Shown here piece by piece: positions 31,159-39,538 of a stretch of 64,000 nucleotides of DNA (its first letter is position 1; each line of letters starts with the position of its first letter). The position numbers and the translations under genes are program-made. This DNA is from Phytomonospora endophytica. Its GTDB lineage: Bacteria; Actinomycetota; Actinomycetes; Mycobacteriales; Micromonosporaceae. Where the stretch lies: the NCBI RefSeq assembly GCF_014202425.1, contig NZ_JACHGT010000015.1, forward strand, positions 176,875-240,874, written 5' to 3'. Under the pieces are notes generated by a model that was not told the origin of the DNA, did not search any database, and saw only the letters and a program-made list of their open reading frames with translations.

Positions 31159-32028
31159 GTGAGACTGCTTGACCACGCCCTCGCCGCCGCCGACCGCGGC
31201 TGGCACGTCATCCCGCTCGTCCCCGGGGCCAAACGACCGGCCGTCCGCTCGTGGGAGAGCCGCGCGACGACCGACCCCGCCCGCATCACCCGATGCTGGA
31301 ACGCCGGGGATTGGAACATCGGCATCGCCTGCGGCCCGAGCAGCCTGATCGTCATTGACCTCGACATGCCCAAACCCGACCACGTCTGGCCCGCAGAATG
31401 GGCACTCCTGGCGGTCAACGGCGTCGACGTCTTCGACACCCTCACCGCCCAAGCCGGACATCCCAGCCCGATCGACACCTTCACCGTCACCACCCCCAGC
31501 GGCGGGCGGCACCTCTACTTCAACCCGCCGCCCGGCGAGGCGCTGCGGAACACGACGGGCTCACTCGGACCGCTCATCGACACTCGCGCCGCCGGTGGCT
31601 ACGTCGTCGCCCCCGGCTCGACCATCGACGGACGCGCCTACGCCGTCGAATACGAAGGGAGCGTCGCAGATCTGCCCGCGTGGCTGGCGAAGGCGCTCAC
31701 CCCGCGCCCCACACCCGCACCGACGGCTCTCCCCGTGCCTGTCGGCCTCGACCGCGCCAGCGCCTACGTGCGCGCCGCCGTCAACGCCGAACTCGCGCAC
31801 ATCCACAATTCCGCGAGCCACAAGCACAACGTCAACCTGTGGGCCGCCGCCGTCGCCCTCGGCCAACTCGTGGCCGGAGGCGAACTCGATCACGACGACA
31901 CCTTCCGTCGGCTCGTAGACGCCGGCGTCGCCGTCGGACAGTCCATCCTGGAAGCACGCGGCACCGTGGCATCTGGAATGCGCCGCGGCGCGAAGCGTCC
32001 CCGCTCGATCAACCGAGACGCAGCATGA
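31159..32028 (+). CDS. Bifunctional DNA primase/polymerase (Prim-Pol, AEP)
   Basis: 289 residues from GTG 31159, with GAACGGAG upstream. Catalytic elements of the archaeo-eukaryotic primase type: the acidic pair in SSLIVIDLDMPKPDH and SGGRHLYF (the sGxH element), then TRAAGGYVVAPGSTIDGRAY, typical of plasmid Prim-Pol. The C-terminal 90 residues are helical. Such proteins replace the RepSA-type initiators in one class of AICEs. Stop overlaps the next start by 4 nt. Confidence 0.9.
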   Translation: MRLLDHALAAADRGWHVIPLVPGAKRPAVRSWESRATTDPARITRCWNAGDWNIGIACGPSSLIVIDLDMPKPDHVWPAEWALLAVNGVDVFDTLTAQAGHPSPIDTFTVTTPSGGRHLYFNPPPGEALRNTTGSLGPLIDTRAAGGYVVAPGSTIDGRAYAVEYEGSVADLPAWLAKALTPRPTPAPTALPVPVGLDRASAYVRAAVNAELAHIHNSASHKHNVNLWAAAVALGQLVAGGELDHDDTFRRLVDAGVAVGQSILEARGTVASGMRRGAKRPRSINRDAA

Positions 32029-33218
32029 CCGGTGTCCTACCGGCCTTCGTGCCGGTCGAGTTGCCCGGACCCCTCAACGGGTCTGGGCGGCCCGGCCGCG
32101 TTGTCGAAGAGCCGCCCTTCGGCCCCTACGAGGAACCGGTGTGGGTTCCGAAGATGGAAACCATCAGCGCTGCCGAGTTGCAGACGATGGAGTTCCCGGA
32201 GCCGAACTGGGCGATTCCCGGCCTGCTCCCCGAGGGACTGACCTTGTTCGCCGGGAGCCCGAAGCTCGGCAAGAGCTGGTTCGTCTACGGCGCCGGACTG
32301 CACATCGCCGCCGGAATGCCCGTGCTCGGAGACATCGAAGCCGAGCAAGGCCCTGTGCTCTACCTCGCGCTTGAGGACACGCTTCGACGCCTCCAGGGCC
32401 GCATGAACTCGATCCTCGGCGGCACCCAAGCACCCAAAGACTTCTACTCCACGACCAAGTGCCCGCCGTTCGGATCGGGCGGCGAGGAAGAGCTTCATTA
32501 CTGGCTTGGCAAGCACCCCGGCACGCGCTTGGTCATCATCGACACATTCGTGAAAATGCGCGCTGAGACGCGGAGTTCGGCGAGCGTCTACGAAGCGGAC
32601 TATCACGCCGCCGACCGGATCAAACAGATCGCCGACGCTCATCAGGTCGCGATCGTCGTTGTTCACCACACGCGGAAGATGTCGGCCACCGACTTCCAAG
32701 ACACGGTCTCCGGATCGAACGGGCTCGCGGGCGCGGCCGACGCGACCTTGGTTCTGGACCGTGCCCGGACCGCGAATCACGGAACCCTGTCGCTGACTGG
32801 TCGAGACGTCGAGGAAAGCGCGCTTGCGCTGGTCTTCGACCCCGAGACCGGTCTCTGGGGATACGACGACGTCCCCGCCGGCGACAACGACCTCACCGCC
32901 ACACAACTCGACATCACGCGGTACCTGCGGTCGAACCCTGACACCAGTCCGAAGGACATCGCCGAAGCTCTCGGACTCAAGCCCGACAGCGTGCGAACCA
33001 CCTGCCGCCGGATGGCTGAAAAGGGCCACCTCGCCGTCGATGCATCCAGTCGGTACCCCGTCTATCGCGCCGCCCGTGAGGCGGACGGGGGAGAGGGACG
33101 GTCCTTGTCCCTCTTGTCCCCCTGTCCCTCTGGCTCACCTGACCAGGGAGAACGTCACCCACACAAAGGGACAGCAGAGGGACAACCCTCGCCCGCTGTC
33201 CCGCAGACCGAAGTTTGA
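32025..33218 (+). CDS. RepA-like AAA/RecA-fold ATPase (element helicase/initiator)
   Basis: 397 residues. Walker A is AGSPKLGKSWF, Walker B LVIIDTFVKM, followed by VVVHHTRKM (RecA/DnaB-like motif 3). This is the AAA_25/RepA family coupled with Prim-Pol proteins. A winged HTH follows at about 300-345 (SPKDIAEALGLKPDSVRTTC). The last 45 residues are low-complexity because the coding end runs through the repeat array at 33095-33205. It is likely the replicative helicase, and the HTH may bind those repeats. Confidence 0.87.
   Translation: MTGVLPAFVPVELPGPLNGSGRPGRVVEEPPFGPYEEPVWVPKMETISAAELQTMEFPEPNWAIPGLLPEGLTLFAGSPKLGKSWFVYGAGLHIAAGMPVLGDIEAEQGPVLYLALEDTLRRLQGRMNSILGGTQAPKDFYSTTKCPPFGSGGEEELHYWLGKHPGTRLVIIDTFVKMRAETRSSASVYEADYHAADRIKQIADAHQVAIVVVHHTRKMSATDFQDTVSGSNGLAGAADATLVLDRARTANHGTLSLTGRDVEESALALVFDPETGLWGYDDVPAGDNDLTATQLDITRYLRSNPDTSPKDIAEALGLKPDSVRTTCRRMAEKGHLAVDASSRYPVYRAAREADGGEGRSLSLLSPCPSGSPDQGERHPHKGTAEGQPSPAVPQTEV
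33095..33205. repeat. Second array of TGTCCCTCT-type iterons
   Basis: Copies or near-copies of TGTCCCTCT occur at 33106, 33115 (variant) and 33123-33131 on the plus strand. AAGGGACAG at 33167 and AGAGGGACA at 33176-33184 lie on the other strand, with a further TGTCCCGC near 33197. The motif is the same as at 21770-21874. The array lies inside the 3' end of the RepA-like gene, next to xis-int. Confidence 0.6.
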
Positions 33219-33291
33219 ACTGCGGACCCGGCGCCCGAGCCTCGAAGAACGTTCGCCGGGTCTGCACTCCACAGATAGGAGTAGGCCCATC

Positions 33292-33552
33292 ATGCCCCGC
33301 AACACGACCGCCGCGGCTCATGCCTCACCCGAACGCGGGTGGTTGACAGTCGAACAGATCCTCGCCGAACTCGGTATCCCACGCCGGACCTGGCAGGAAT
33401 GGCGGACCTGCAAGCACAAGACCAACCCCGCCCACCGTCACGAGCCCTGCCACTGCACCCCGAAGCTCTACAAGCTCCCGAACGGCAAGTTCCGAGTCAA
33501 GCGCTCCGACTTCGACCGCTGGCTCAGCGCACTTGAGGAGGCCGCCGCGTGA
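33292..33552 (+). CDS. xis: Excisionase (MerR/Xis-like HTH)
   Basis: 86 residues, ATG 33292 after AGATAGGAG. WLTVEQILAELGIPRRTWQE, then WRTCKHKTN, followed by the C-terminal wing PNGKFRVKRSDFDRWLSALE, is the standard DNA-binding excisionase fold of AICEs. An inserted HRHEPCHCTP segment carries two cysteines and two histidines. The stop overlaps the integrase GTG by 4 nt, the usual xis-int arrangement. Confidence 0.88.
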   Translation: MPRNTTAAAHASPERGWLTVEQILAELGIPRRTWQEWRTCKHKTNPAHRHEPCHCTPKLYKLPNGKFRVKRSDFDRWLSALEEAAA

Positions 33553-35045
33553 ACACGAGCCACGACGTCAGCATTTACAAGGTCGAGCACCGTAAGGACA
33601 GCAGAAGACGGCCCTATCGAGTCCGTTGGAGGGTTGCCGGCGCGCCCAAGCCCTTCTGGGAGCAGTTCGCCAAGGAGAGGCAAGCGGAGAACTTCCGTTC
33701 GGGCCTTGTCGCGGCCACGGACCGAGGGGAAGCGTTCGACGTCGACAGCGGGTATCCGGTGTCCATCGCGGCCAAGCGACTTGAGGAGGCCAAACGCGCC
33801 AACGCGGTCTCGACCTACGTGCACTTTGTGGAGTACATCGACCACAAGTGGCCGGTGTCGGCGGGCAACCGCCGCAAGGCTCTCGCCGAAGTTCTCACCG
33901 ACGTCATGTGCCACCTTCTGCCGGATCGACCGGATCGACCCTCAGAGAGCGTGTTGCGTCGTGCGTTGTTCCGGCGCGCTTTCAACACACGCGACCGCAA
34001 CCTCGCTCTGCCGAAGAACGCGAGCGACGCTGAGCGCTTCGTCGAACAGGAGCTTGGTGACGTCGTCACCTGGGTCAAGACTCACGCGCCGCCGCTGACG
34101 GTGCTGACCGATCTGGCCGCGCTGCGGAAGCTCCTGGATGCCATGGCGCGACTCCAGAACGGGAAGTCCGCCTCGCCGGCGTACTTCTCGAAGCGTCGCC
34201 GCATTCTGTACAACCTCTTCAAGTTCGCCGTGACCAACAAGCACCTGACCGCCGTCCCGCTGGATGATCCGGACCTCAAGTGGGTGAAGCCGTCGGACTT
34301 CGAGGTAGAGGACGCCATTGATCCCCGTTCGGTCGGCAATGTCGATCAGGTCGAACGGATGCTCACCGCCGTGTCCTATGTCGGGCGCACTCAGGGGCCG
34401 CGGTTCGTGGCATTCTTCGCGTGCGTGTTCTACGCCATGGCCCGCCCCGAAGAGGTCGCTGACCTTCGCAAGGACCAGTGCGAGCTACCAGAGAAGGGCT
34501 GGGGCCGGTTGCTGTTCGCCGGCGCCGCCGCTGTACCCGGAGCAGCATGGACCGACGATGGCGAAGCGCACGAGCTACGAGCGCTCAAGCACCGGTCGCG
34601 GTCGGCCGTGCGGATCGTGCCCATTCCACCCCGGCTCGTGACGCTGCTGCGACAGCACATCGAGACCTTCAAGGTCGCCGCCGACGGGCGCCTGTTCCGG
34701 ACGATCAATCGAGGGCGCATCCTGCCGTCCACCTGGTGGCGAGTGTGGAGCAAGGCACGCGACTACGGGTTGTCTCCGATCGACCGGGCTTCGCTGCTGC
34801 TCAAGTGGGCATACCTCCTGCGAGCGTCTGGTGTTACCGCCCGCCTCTACGCCGGTGTGCCTGACCGCCAGGTCGCCGAGTGGGCAGGACACAGCGTCGA
34901 AGTTCTTCAGCGGGTGTACTCACGGATTCTCGAAGGCTTCGACACCAAATGGCACAGCAAGATGGACGGCGTCTTCGGTGGCGACGGTCCCGACGAAGCC
35001 GAAGACCCGGATCCCGGACAGTCCCCGGACACGCCACGGACATGA
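33549..35045 (+). CDS. int: Tyrosine recombinase integrase of the AICE
   Basis: 498 residues from GTG 33549. The N-terminal arm-type and core-binding domains reach to about 275. The catalytic domain has Arg I in ARPEEVADLR (near 298), the beta-hairpin Lys in ALKHRSRSAV (near 347), Arg II in YLLRASG, the GH motif in EWAGHSVEVL (His near 445) and the nucleophile Tyr in RVYSRIL (near 457). Arg II is normally inside D-L-R-H; here it reads L-L-R-A. It integrates the element into the 3' end of tRNA-Arg(CCG), 105 nt downstream. Confidence 0.93.
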   Translation: MNTSHDVSIYKVEHRKDSRRRPYRVRWRVAGAPKPFWEQFAKERQAENFRSGLVAATDRGEAFDVDSGYPVSIAAKRLEEAKRANAVSTYVHFVEYIDHKWPVSAGNRRKALAEVLTDVMCHLLPDRPDRPSESVLRRALFRRAFNTRDRNLALPKNASDAERFVEQELGDVVTWVKTHAPPLTVLTDLAALRKLLDAMARLQNGKSASPAYFSKRRRILYNLFKFAVTNKHLTAVPLDDPDLKWVKPSDFEVEDAIDPRSVGNVDQVERMLTAVSYVGRTQGPRFVAFFACVFYAMARPEEVADLRKDQCELPEKGWGRLLFAGAAAVPGAAWTDDGEAHELRALKHRSRSAVRIVPIPPRLVTLLRQHIETFKVAADGRLFRTINRGRILPSTWWRVWSKARDYGLSPIDRASLLLKWAYLLRASGVTARLYAGVPDRQVAEWAGHSVEVLQRVYSRILEGFDTKWHSKMDGVFGGDGPDEAEDPDPGQSPDTPRT

Positions 35046-35090
35046 ACAGCCGCTTCTGACCGCCATTCCCCGCACCCACCCGCACACGCC

Positions 35091-35136
35091 AAAAAACCCC
35101 GCCTCCCAGTGTTCGCACTGCTCAGGCGGGGTTTTT
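35091..35136. terminator. Bidirectional terminator between int and tRNA-Arg
   Basis: A run of A, CCCCGCCT, a nested hairpin CAGTG-TTCG-CACTG, AGGCGGGG and then TTTTT. The A-tract and T-tract on either side let it act on both strands: for int from the left and for tRNA-Arg from the right. Confidence 0.88.
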
Positions 35137-35149
35137 GCTGGTCTTTGGC

Positions 35150-35224
35150 TGGTGCCCCCGGCAGGATTCGAACCTGCGCACACGCCTCCGGAGGGCGATG
35201 CTCTATCCCCTGAGCTACGGGGGC
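35150..35224 (-). tRNA. tRNA-Arg (anticodon CCG)
   Basis: The minus strand reads GCCCCCG (acceptor), a D-arm with GCTC/GAGC, the anticodon loop CTCCGGA (anticodon CCG, codon CGG), the T-arm GCAGGTTCGAATCCTGC, CGGGGGC and discriminator A. CCA is encoded at 35150-35152. All stems pair apart from the outermost pair of the anticodon stem. Together with argS just to the right this is a conserved actinobacterial neighbourhood. Confidence 0.96.
35152..35194. repeat. Right attachment site within tRNA-Arg
   Basis: 43 bp identical to the left copy at 18763-18805. The identity stops in the anticodon stem; to the right lies the chromosomal 5' half of the tRNA. Integration therefore restored a whole tRNA gene with an element-supplied 3' end. 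Confidence 0.93.
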
Positions 35225-35247
35225 TCGGGACCAGACGAGATTACCAG

Positions 35248-35769
35248 TCAGGCCGCCGTGCCCGCCGCTGGGTATCCCTCGGCGCTCTGCCCGCTCCCGT
35301 AGTCGTCGTACTTGTCCTGTTCGGCCTTGTCGCGGAGCCAGTTGAGGCCCCAGAGGATGGCCAGGACCAGCAGGATGATGCCGACGATCACGGCGATGGT
35401 CGCCAGCACGCGGTTGAGCTTGATGAAGCCGGTTTCGGCTTGGGGGCGGGGCGACGGGCCGCTCGCGGGTGGTGTCGGGACCGACCGTTGTCTGGGGACT
35501 GCGGGGGTGGGGGGCGGGCCGATGCGCGGGGGTTCGTGGGACCTTTCGCGCGGTGGCGACGGTGTCCAGCCATGTTGCGGTGTCGGGGCCTCGTGGTGGG
35601 GGGCCGGGGGTGGGGGTCCCCAGAGTGGGGGTGGCGCGCCGACGCGCGGCAGCTCTTCCGTTGCCGACTCGACGGGGGCGTTGGGCGGCCATGCGTCGGG
35701 TGGGGGTGGCGTCGGGGCCGGGCGGCGGGGCGGCCACGAGTCGGGAGGCGGGGGGTGGGGGTAGTTCAT
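35248..35769 (-). CDS. Proline-rich membrane protein
   Basis: 173 residues. Residues 1-115 are very rich in Pro (PPPPDSWPPRRPAPTPP type repeats); one transmembrane helix (about 121-145, VLATIAVIVGIILLVLAILWG) and a charged tail follow. It probably sits in the cell membrane with the Pro-rich part inside the cell. No catalytic features. The compositional repeat makes homology uninformative. Confidence 0.7.
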   Translation of the reverse strand: MNYPHPPPPDSWPPRRPAPTPPPPDAWPPNAPVESATEELPRVGAPPPLWGPPPPAPHHEAPTPQHGWTPSPPRERSHEPPRIGPPPTPAVPRQRSVPTPPASGPSPRPQAETGFIKLNRVLATIAVIVGIILLVLAILWGLNWLRDKAEQDKYDDYGSGQSAEGYPAAGTAA

Positions 35770-35780
35770 GGTCTGGCTTC

Positions 35781-36392
35781 CTAGGCTTGGGCCCCGAGCG
35801 CGGTCAGCTTGTCGCGGAGCGCGTCTATCTCGCTTTGCTGCCCGTTCTTCATGACCTGTGCGAGGTGCGTCACCCGAGTATCGTCCGTACGGGCCAGTAC
35901 CGCATCGGCCATGTGGACACCGCCGAGATGGTGCTGGATCATCAGCTCCGCGAAGAGGACGTCCGCTTCCTTACCCCTGGCCGCGTCGAGCGCGGCGAGA
36001 TCCTCCGGCGACGCCATGCCGGGCATGCGGCCGTCGACGAGGGTCATCTCGCCGTCCATCCACTCCATCGCCGGCTCGGTACTCGTCGGGTTCAGCCCCC
36101 AGTCCGACAACCAGGTCTGCATGATGCCGATCTGCGCCTGCTGCGTCAGCCCGATGTCGTACCCGAAGCGCCGCATGTCCGGGTCCTCACCGTTGCGGTA
36201 CTCCATCATCCCCATGTTCACCGCCTGCGCGTGGTGCCCGATCATGTCGCGGGCGAAGCCCGCCTCGGCGGAGTCGTCGGCGTAGGACGCGGGCTGCGCG
36301 AGGGTGACGCCGACGGCCGCTCCCACGAGCAGTGCCACCACGACGGCGAGCGCGAGGGTGATCAGCGGACGCTGCCGCAGGTGCTGTCGCAT
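35781..36392 (-). CDS. DUF305 family exported protein
   Basis: 203 residues from ATG 36392. An N-terminal signal-anchor (about 10-32) is followed by two repeats of the DUF305 motif: DMIGHHAQAVNMGMM and ELMIQHHLGGVHMADAV, rich in His and Met, which suggests copper or other metal binding at the cell surface (family knowledge). GGMAS/MPGM-type Met pairs lie between. It is divergent from argS. Confidence 0.85.
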   Translation of the reverse strand: MRQHLRQRPLITLALAVVVALLVGAAVGVTLAQPASYADDSAEAGFARDMIGHHAQAVNMGMMEYRNGEDPDMRRFGYDIGLTQQAQIGIMQTWLSDWGLNPTSTEPAMEWMDGEMTLVDGRMPGMASPEDLAALDAARGKEADVLFAELMIQHHLGGVHMADAVLARTDDTRVTHLAQVMKNGQQSEIDALRDKLTALGAQA

Positions 36393-36468
36393 CGGTTCCT
36401 CTACGGGTTCGGGGCACGCGGGGGTATTCGCGTCGCGGCCCCGAGAATAGCGCGGATACCATGACCGG

Positions 36469-38121
36469 GTGACTCCCGAGATGCTCGCCGAACACGTACT
36501 CACCGCTGCTCAGGCGGCCTTTGCCGCCCTGGAACTCGACTCCTCCGCGCTGCCTTCGAGCACCACGGTCGAGCGACCCCGCCAGCCGGAGCACGGTGAC
36601 TACGCCTCGACGCTGTGTCTCCAGCTCGCCAAGAAGGTCGGGCGCCCGCCGCGGGCGCTCGCCGAGGCCATCGCCGCCGAGCTCACCAAGACCGACGGGA
36701 TCGCCTCGGTCGACATCGCGGGCCCCGGCTTCCTCAACATCCGTCTCGACGCCTCCGCGACCGGCCAGATCGCCGGTTCGGTCGTCGCCGCGGGTGACGG
36801 CTACGGCAGCGTCGAGGCCTTCGCGGGTCAGCGGCTGAACCTGGAGTTCGTCTCGGCGAACCCGACCGGACCCGTCCACATCGGCGGCGTTCGCTGGGCG
36901 GCGGTCGGCGACGCGCTCGGCCGGATCCTCAAGTTCGCCGGCGCCGAGGTCACCACCGAGTACTACTTCAACGACGCCGGCGCGCAGATCGACCACTTCT
37001 CCGCCTCCCTCCTGGCCGCCGCGAAGGGCGAGCCGACGCCGGAGAACGGCTACAAGGGCGAGTACATCGCCGAGCTGGCCGCCACGATCGTCGAGGCGAA
37101 CCCCGACTGGGCCTCGAAGGACGACCCGCGGGAGTTCTTCCGCGTCGAGGGCATCACGCTGATGTTCGCCGAGGTGAAGAAGTCCCTCGCCGACTTCGGC
37201 ACGCACTTCGACGTCTACTTCAACGAGCGCGACCTGCACGTCAAGGGTGAGCTCGACCGGGCCCTCGGCCGGCTGCGCGAGCAGGGCAACATCTACGAGA
37301 AGGACGGCGCCGTCTGGCTGCGGTCGAGCGACTACGGCGACGACAAGGACCGCGTCATCGTCCGCTCGAACGGCTCCTGGACCTACTTCGCCGCCGACTG
37401 CGCCTACTACCTCGACAAGCGTGAGCGCGGCTTCGACAAGGTCGTCATCATGCTCGGCGCCGACCACCACGGCTACATCGGCCGCATGAAGGCGATGGTC
37501 TCCTGCTTCGGCGACGACCCCGCGCAGACCCTGGAGATCCTCATCGGCCAGATGGTGAACCTCCTCCGCGACGGTCAGCCCCTGAAGCTGAGCAAGCGCG
37601 CGGGCACGATCATCACCATCGACGACGTCGTCGACGCGATCGGCGTCGACGCCAGCCGCTACGCCCTGGCGCGCTACTCCAGCGACTCCACGATCGACCT
37701 CGACCTCGACCTGTGGGCGCGCAAGTCCAACGACAACCCGGTCTTCTACGTGCAGTACGCCCACGCGCGGATCAACACGCTGCTGGGCAACGCCGCCGAT
37801 CTCGGCGCCGAACTGACCGACACCTACGACGCCGCCCTCCTCGCGCACCCGCGGGAAGGCGACCTCCTCAAGGCCCTCGGCGAGTTCCCCGCGGTCGTCA
37901 CCACGTCCGCCGAACTCCGCGAACCCCACCGGGTCGCGCGGTACCTGGAAGACCTCGCCGGCGCCTACCACCGTTTCTACGACGCCTGCCGGGTCCTCCC
38001 GCGCGGCGACGAGGAGTTCACCGAGACGGGACGCGCGCGACTGTGGCTGATGAAGGCCACGCAGGTCGTGCTGGCCAACGGCCTGCGTCTGCTCGGCGTC
38101 TCCGCACCGGAAAGGATGTAA
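36469..38121 (+). CDS. argS: Arginyl-tRNA synthetase
   Basis: 550 residues from GTG 36469. The N-terminal Add-1 tRNA-binding domain, the class I HIGH motif as [10 protein letters not shown] (near residue 136), the KMSKS-like LKLSKRAGT and the C-terminal DALR anticodon domain ([10 protein letters not shown] onwards) are all present. It charges tRNA-Arg, including the CCG species encoded 1.2 kb upstream. The stop overlaps the lysA start by one base (TAATG), so the two are coupled, as is usual in actinobacteria. Confidence 0.98.
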   Translation: MTPEMLAEHVLTAAQAAFAALELDSSALPSSTTVERPRQPEHGDYASTLCLQLAKKVGRPPRALAEAIAAELTKTDGIASVDIAGPGFLNIRLDASATGQIAGSVVAAGDGYGSVEAFAGQRLNLEFVSANPTGPVHIGGVRWAAVGDALGRILKFAGAEVTTEYYFNDAGAQIDHFSASLLAAAKGEPTPENGYKGEYIAELAATIVEANPDWASKDDPREFFRVEGITLMFAEVKKSLADFGTHFDVYFNERDLHVKGELDRALGRLREQGNIYEKDGAVWLRSSDYGDDKDRVIVRSNGSWTYFAADCAYYLDKRERGFDKVVIMLGADHHGYIGRMKAMVSCFGDDPAQTLEILIGQMVNLLRDGQPLKLSKRAGTIITIDDVVDAIGVDASRYALARYSSDSTIDLDLDLWARKSNDNPVFYVQYAHARINTLLGNAADLGAELTDTYDAALLAHPREGDLLKALGEFPAVVTTSAELREPHRVARYLEDLAGAYHRFYDACRVLPRGDEEFTETGRARLWLMKATQVVLANGLRLLGVSAPERM

Positions 38122-39512
38122 TGCGCGCGCACGAAGCGGGCGCCATGCACGCGGAGGCGGCGCAGCCCGCTCCCGCGTGGCTGCGCGAGCCCGAAGACGT
38201 CAACATTCTTCTCCCGCAGTTGTGGGCGAAGACCGTCCGGCGAGACGACGAGGGGGTCCTGGAGGTCGGCGGTGTGCCGGTCACCGAACTGGCCGCCGAG
38301 TTCGGCACGCCCGCCTACATCCTCGACGAGGCCGACTTCCGGGCCCGCCTGCGCGAGTACCGCGACGCCTTCACCGGCGCCGACGTCTACTACGCCGGGA
38401 AGTCCTTCCTGTGCAAGGCCGTCGTCCGCTGGGTCGACGAGGAGGGCCTGTGCCTCGACGTGTGCAGCGGCGGCGAACTCGCCGTGGCCCTGTCGGTGGG
38501 TTTCCCGCCTGAGCGCATGGGCCTGCACGGCAACAACAAGTCCGTCGCGGAGCTGACCCGGGCCGTCGAGGCCGGTGTCGGGCGGATCGTCGTCGACTCC
38601 GGCCACGAGATCGACCGGCTCACCGCGATCGCCCGCGAGCGCGGGGTCCGCCCGAAGGTCCTCATCCGCACGAAGGTCGGCGTCGAGGCGCACACGCACG
38701 CCTACATCGCCACCGCGCACGAGGACCAGAAGTTCGGCCTGTCGCTGCCGGCGGCGGCCGACGCGGCCCGCAAGATCCTCACCGAGGGTGTCCTCGACCT
38801 GCGCGGCCTGCACTCGCACATCGGTTCGCAGATCTTCGACACCTCCGCCTTCGAGGTCGCCGCCCGCCGTGTCCTGGGCCTGCAGGCCGAGATCCGCGAC
38901 GAGCACGGCGTCGAGCTCCCCGAACTCGACCTCGGCGGCGGCTACGGCATGGCCTACACCACGCAGGACGACCCGATCGCGCCCGCCGAGATCGCCGACC
39001 ACCTGCGCAAGATCGTCGACCACGAGTGCTCGGCCTACGACCTGGCCACCCCCCACCTGTCGGTCGAGCCCGGCCGGGCGATCTCCGGCCCGTCGACGTT
39101 CACGCTCTACGAGGTCGGCACGGTCAAGCACGTCGATCTCGACTTCGGCGCCAGCCGCGCCTACGTCAGCGTCGACGGGGGCATGAGCGACAACATCCGC
39201 ACCGCCCTGTACGACGCGAACTACTCCGCGACGCTCGCGTCGCGGGTCTCCGAGACGGCCCCGCTCCTCGCCCGCGTGGTGGGAAAACATTGCGAGGCCG
39301 GAGACATTGTTGTTAAGGATGAGTTCCTGCCGGCGGACGTCTCGCCGGGAGATTTGATCGCCGTGCCGGGAACCGGGGCCTACAGCCGGAGCATGGCGAG
39401 CAACTACAACCATGTCCCGCGACCACCGGTGCTCGCGGTGCACGACGGCGCCGCGCGGGTGATCGTGCGGCGGGAGACCGAAGAGGACCTGCTGCGGCTC
39501 GACGTCGGCTGA
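38121..39512 (+). CDS. lysA: Diaminopimelate decarboxylase
   Basis: 463 residues. A PLP-dependent fold-type III enzyme with the Schiff-base Lys in VYYAGKSFLCKA, ELDLGGGYGMAY, the GRAISGPS phosphate-binding turn and VDGGMSDNIR near the C-terminus. It converts meso-diaminopimelate to lysine. Coupled to argS by a one-base overlap and followed 26 nt later by hom; part of the aspartate-family amino acid operon. Confidence 0.97.
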   Translation: MRAHEAGAMHAEAAQPAPAWLREPEDVNILLPQLWAKTVRRDDEGVLEVGGVPVTELAAEFGTPAYILDEADFRARLREYRDAFTGADVYYAGKSFLCKAVVRWVDEEGLCLDVCSGGELAVALSVGFPPERMGLHGNNKSVAELTRAVEAGVGRIVVDSGHEIDRLTAIARERGVRPKVLIRTKVGVEAHTHAYIATAHEDQKFGLSLPAAADAARKILTEGVLDLRGLHSHIGSQIFDTSAFEVAARRVLGLQAEIRDEHGVELPELDLGGGYGMAYTTQDDPIAPAEIADHLRKIVDHECSAYDLATPHLSVEPGRAISGPSTFTLYEVGTVKHVDLDFGASRAYVSVDGGMSDNIRTALYDANYSATLASRVSETAPLLARVVGKHCEAGDIVVKDEFLPADVSPGDLIAVPGTGAYSRSMASNYNHVPRPPVLAVHDGAARVIVRRETEEDLLRLDVG

Positions 39513-39538
39513 GCCGGAACAGGTGAAGGAGTGAAGCG

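Larger units (their letters stand above)
18763..35194. mobile_element. Integrated AICE at tRNA-Arg(CCG), 16.4 kb
   Basis: The element is bounded by identical 43-bp sequences at 18763-18805 and 35152-35194, both equal to the 3' part of the tRNA-Arg(CCG) gene. Integrase (33549-35045) and excisionase (33292-33552) sit at the tRNA end. Replication genes (Prim-Pol, RepA-like ATPase, SSB), the FtsK-type TraB translocase with palindromic repeats behind it, DUF2637 and small overlapping transfer-associated genes make this a typical actinomycete integrative and conjugative element. Cargo: a RloA/RloB-like defence pair and an NAD-dependent epimerase. No gene is visibly broken, so it may be active. Confidence 0.92.

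Noticed and set aside
36187..37971. A 594-codon minus-strand frame opposite argS
   Set aside because: Shadow of argS. The sequence is Val/Gly/Glu-rich, as expected from antisense of a high-GC gene.
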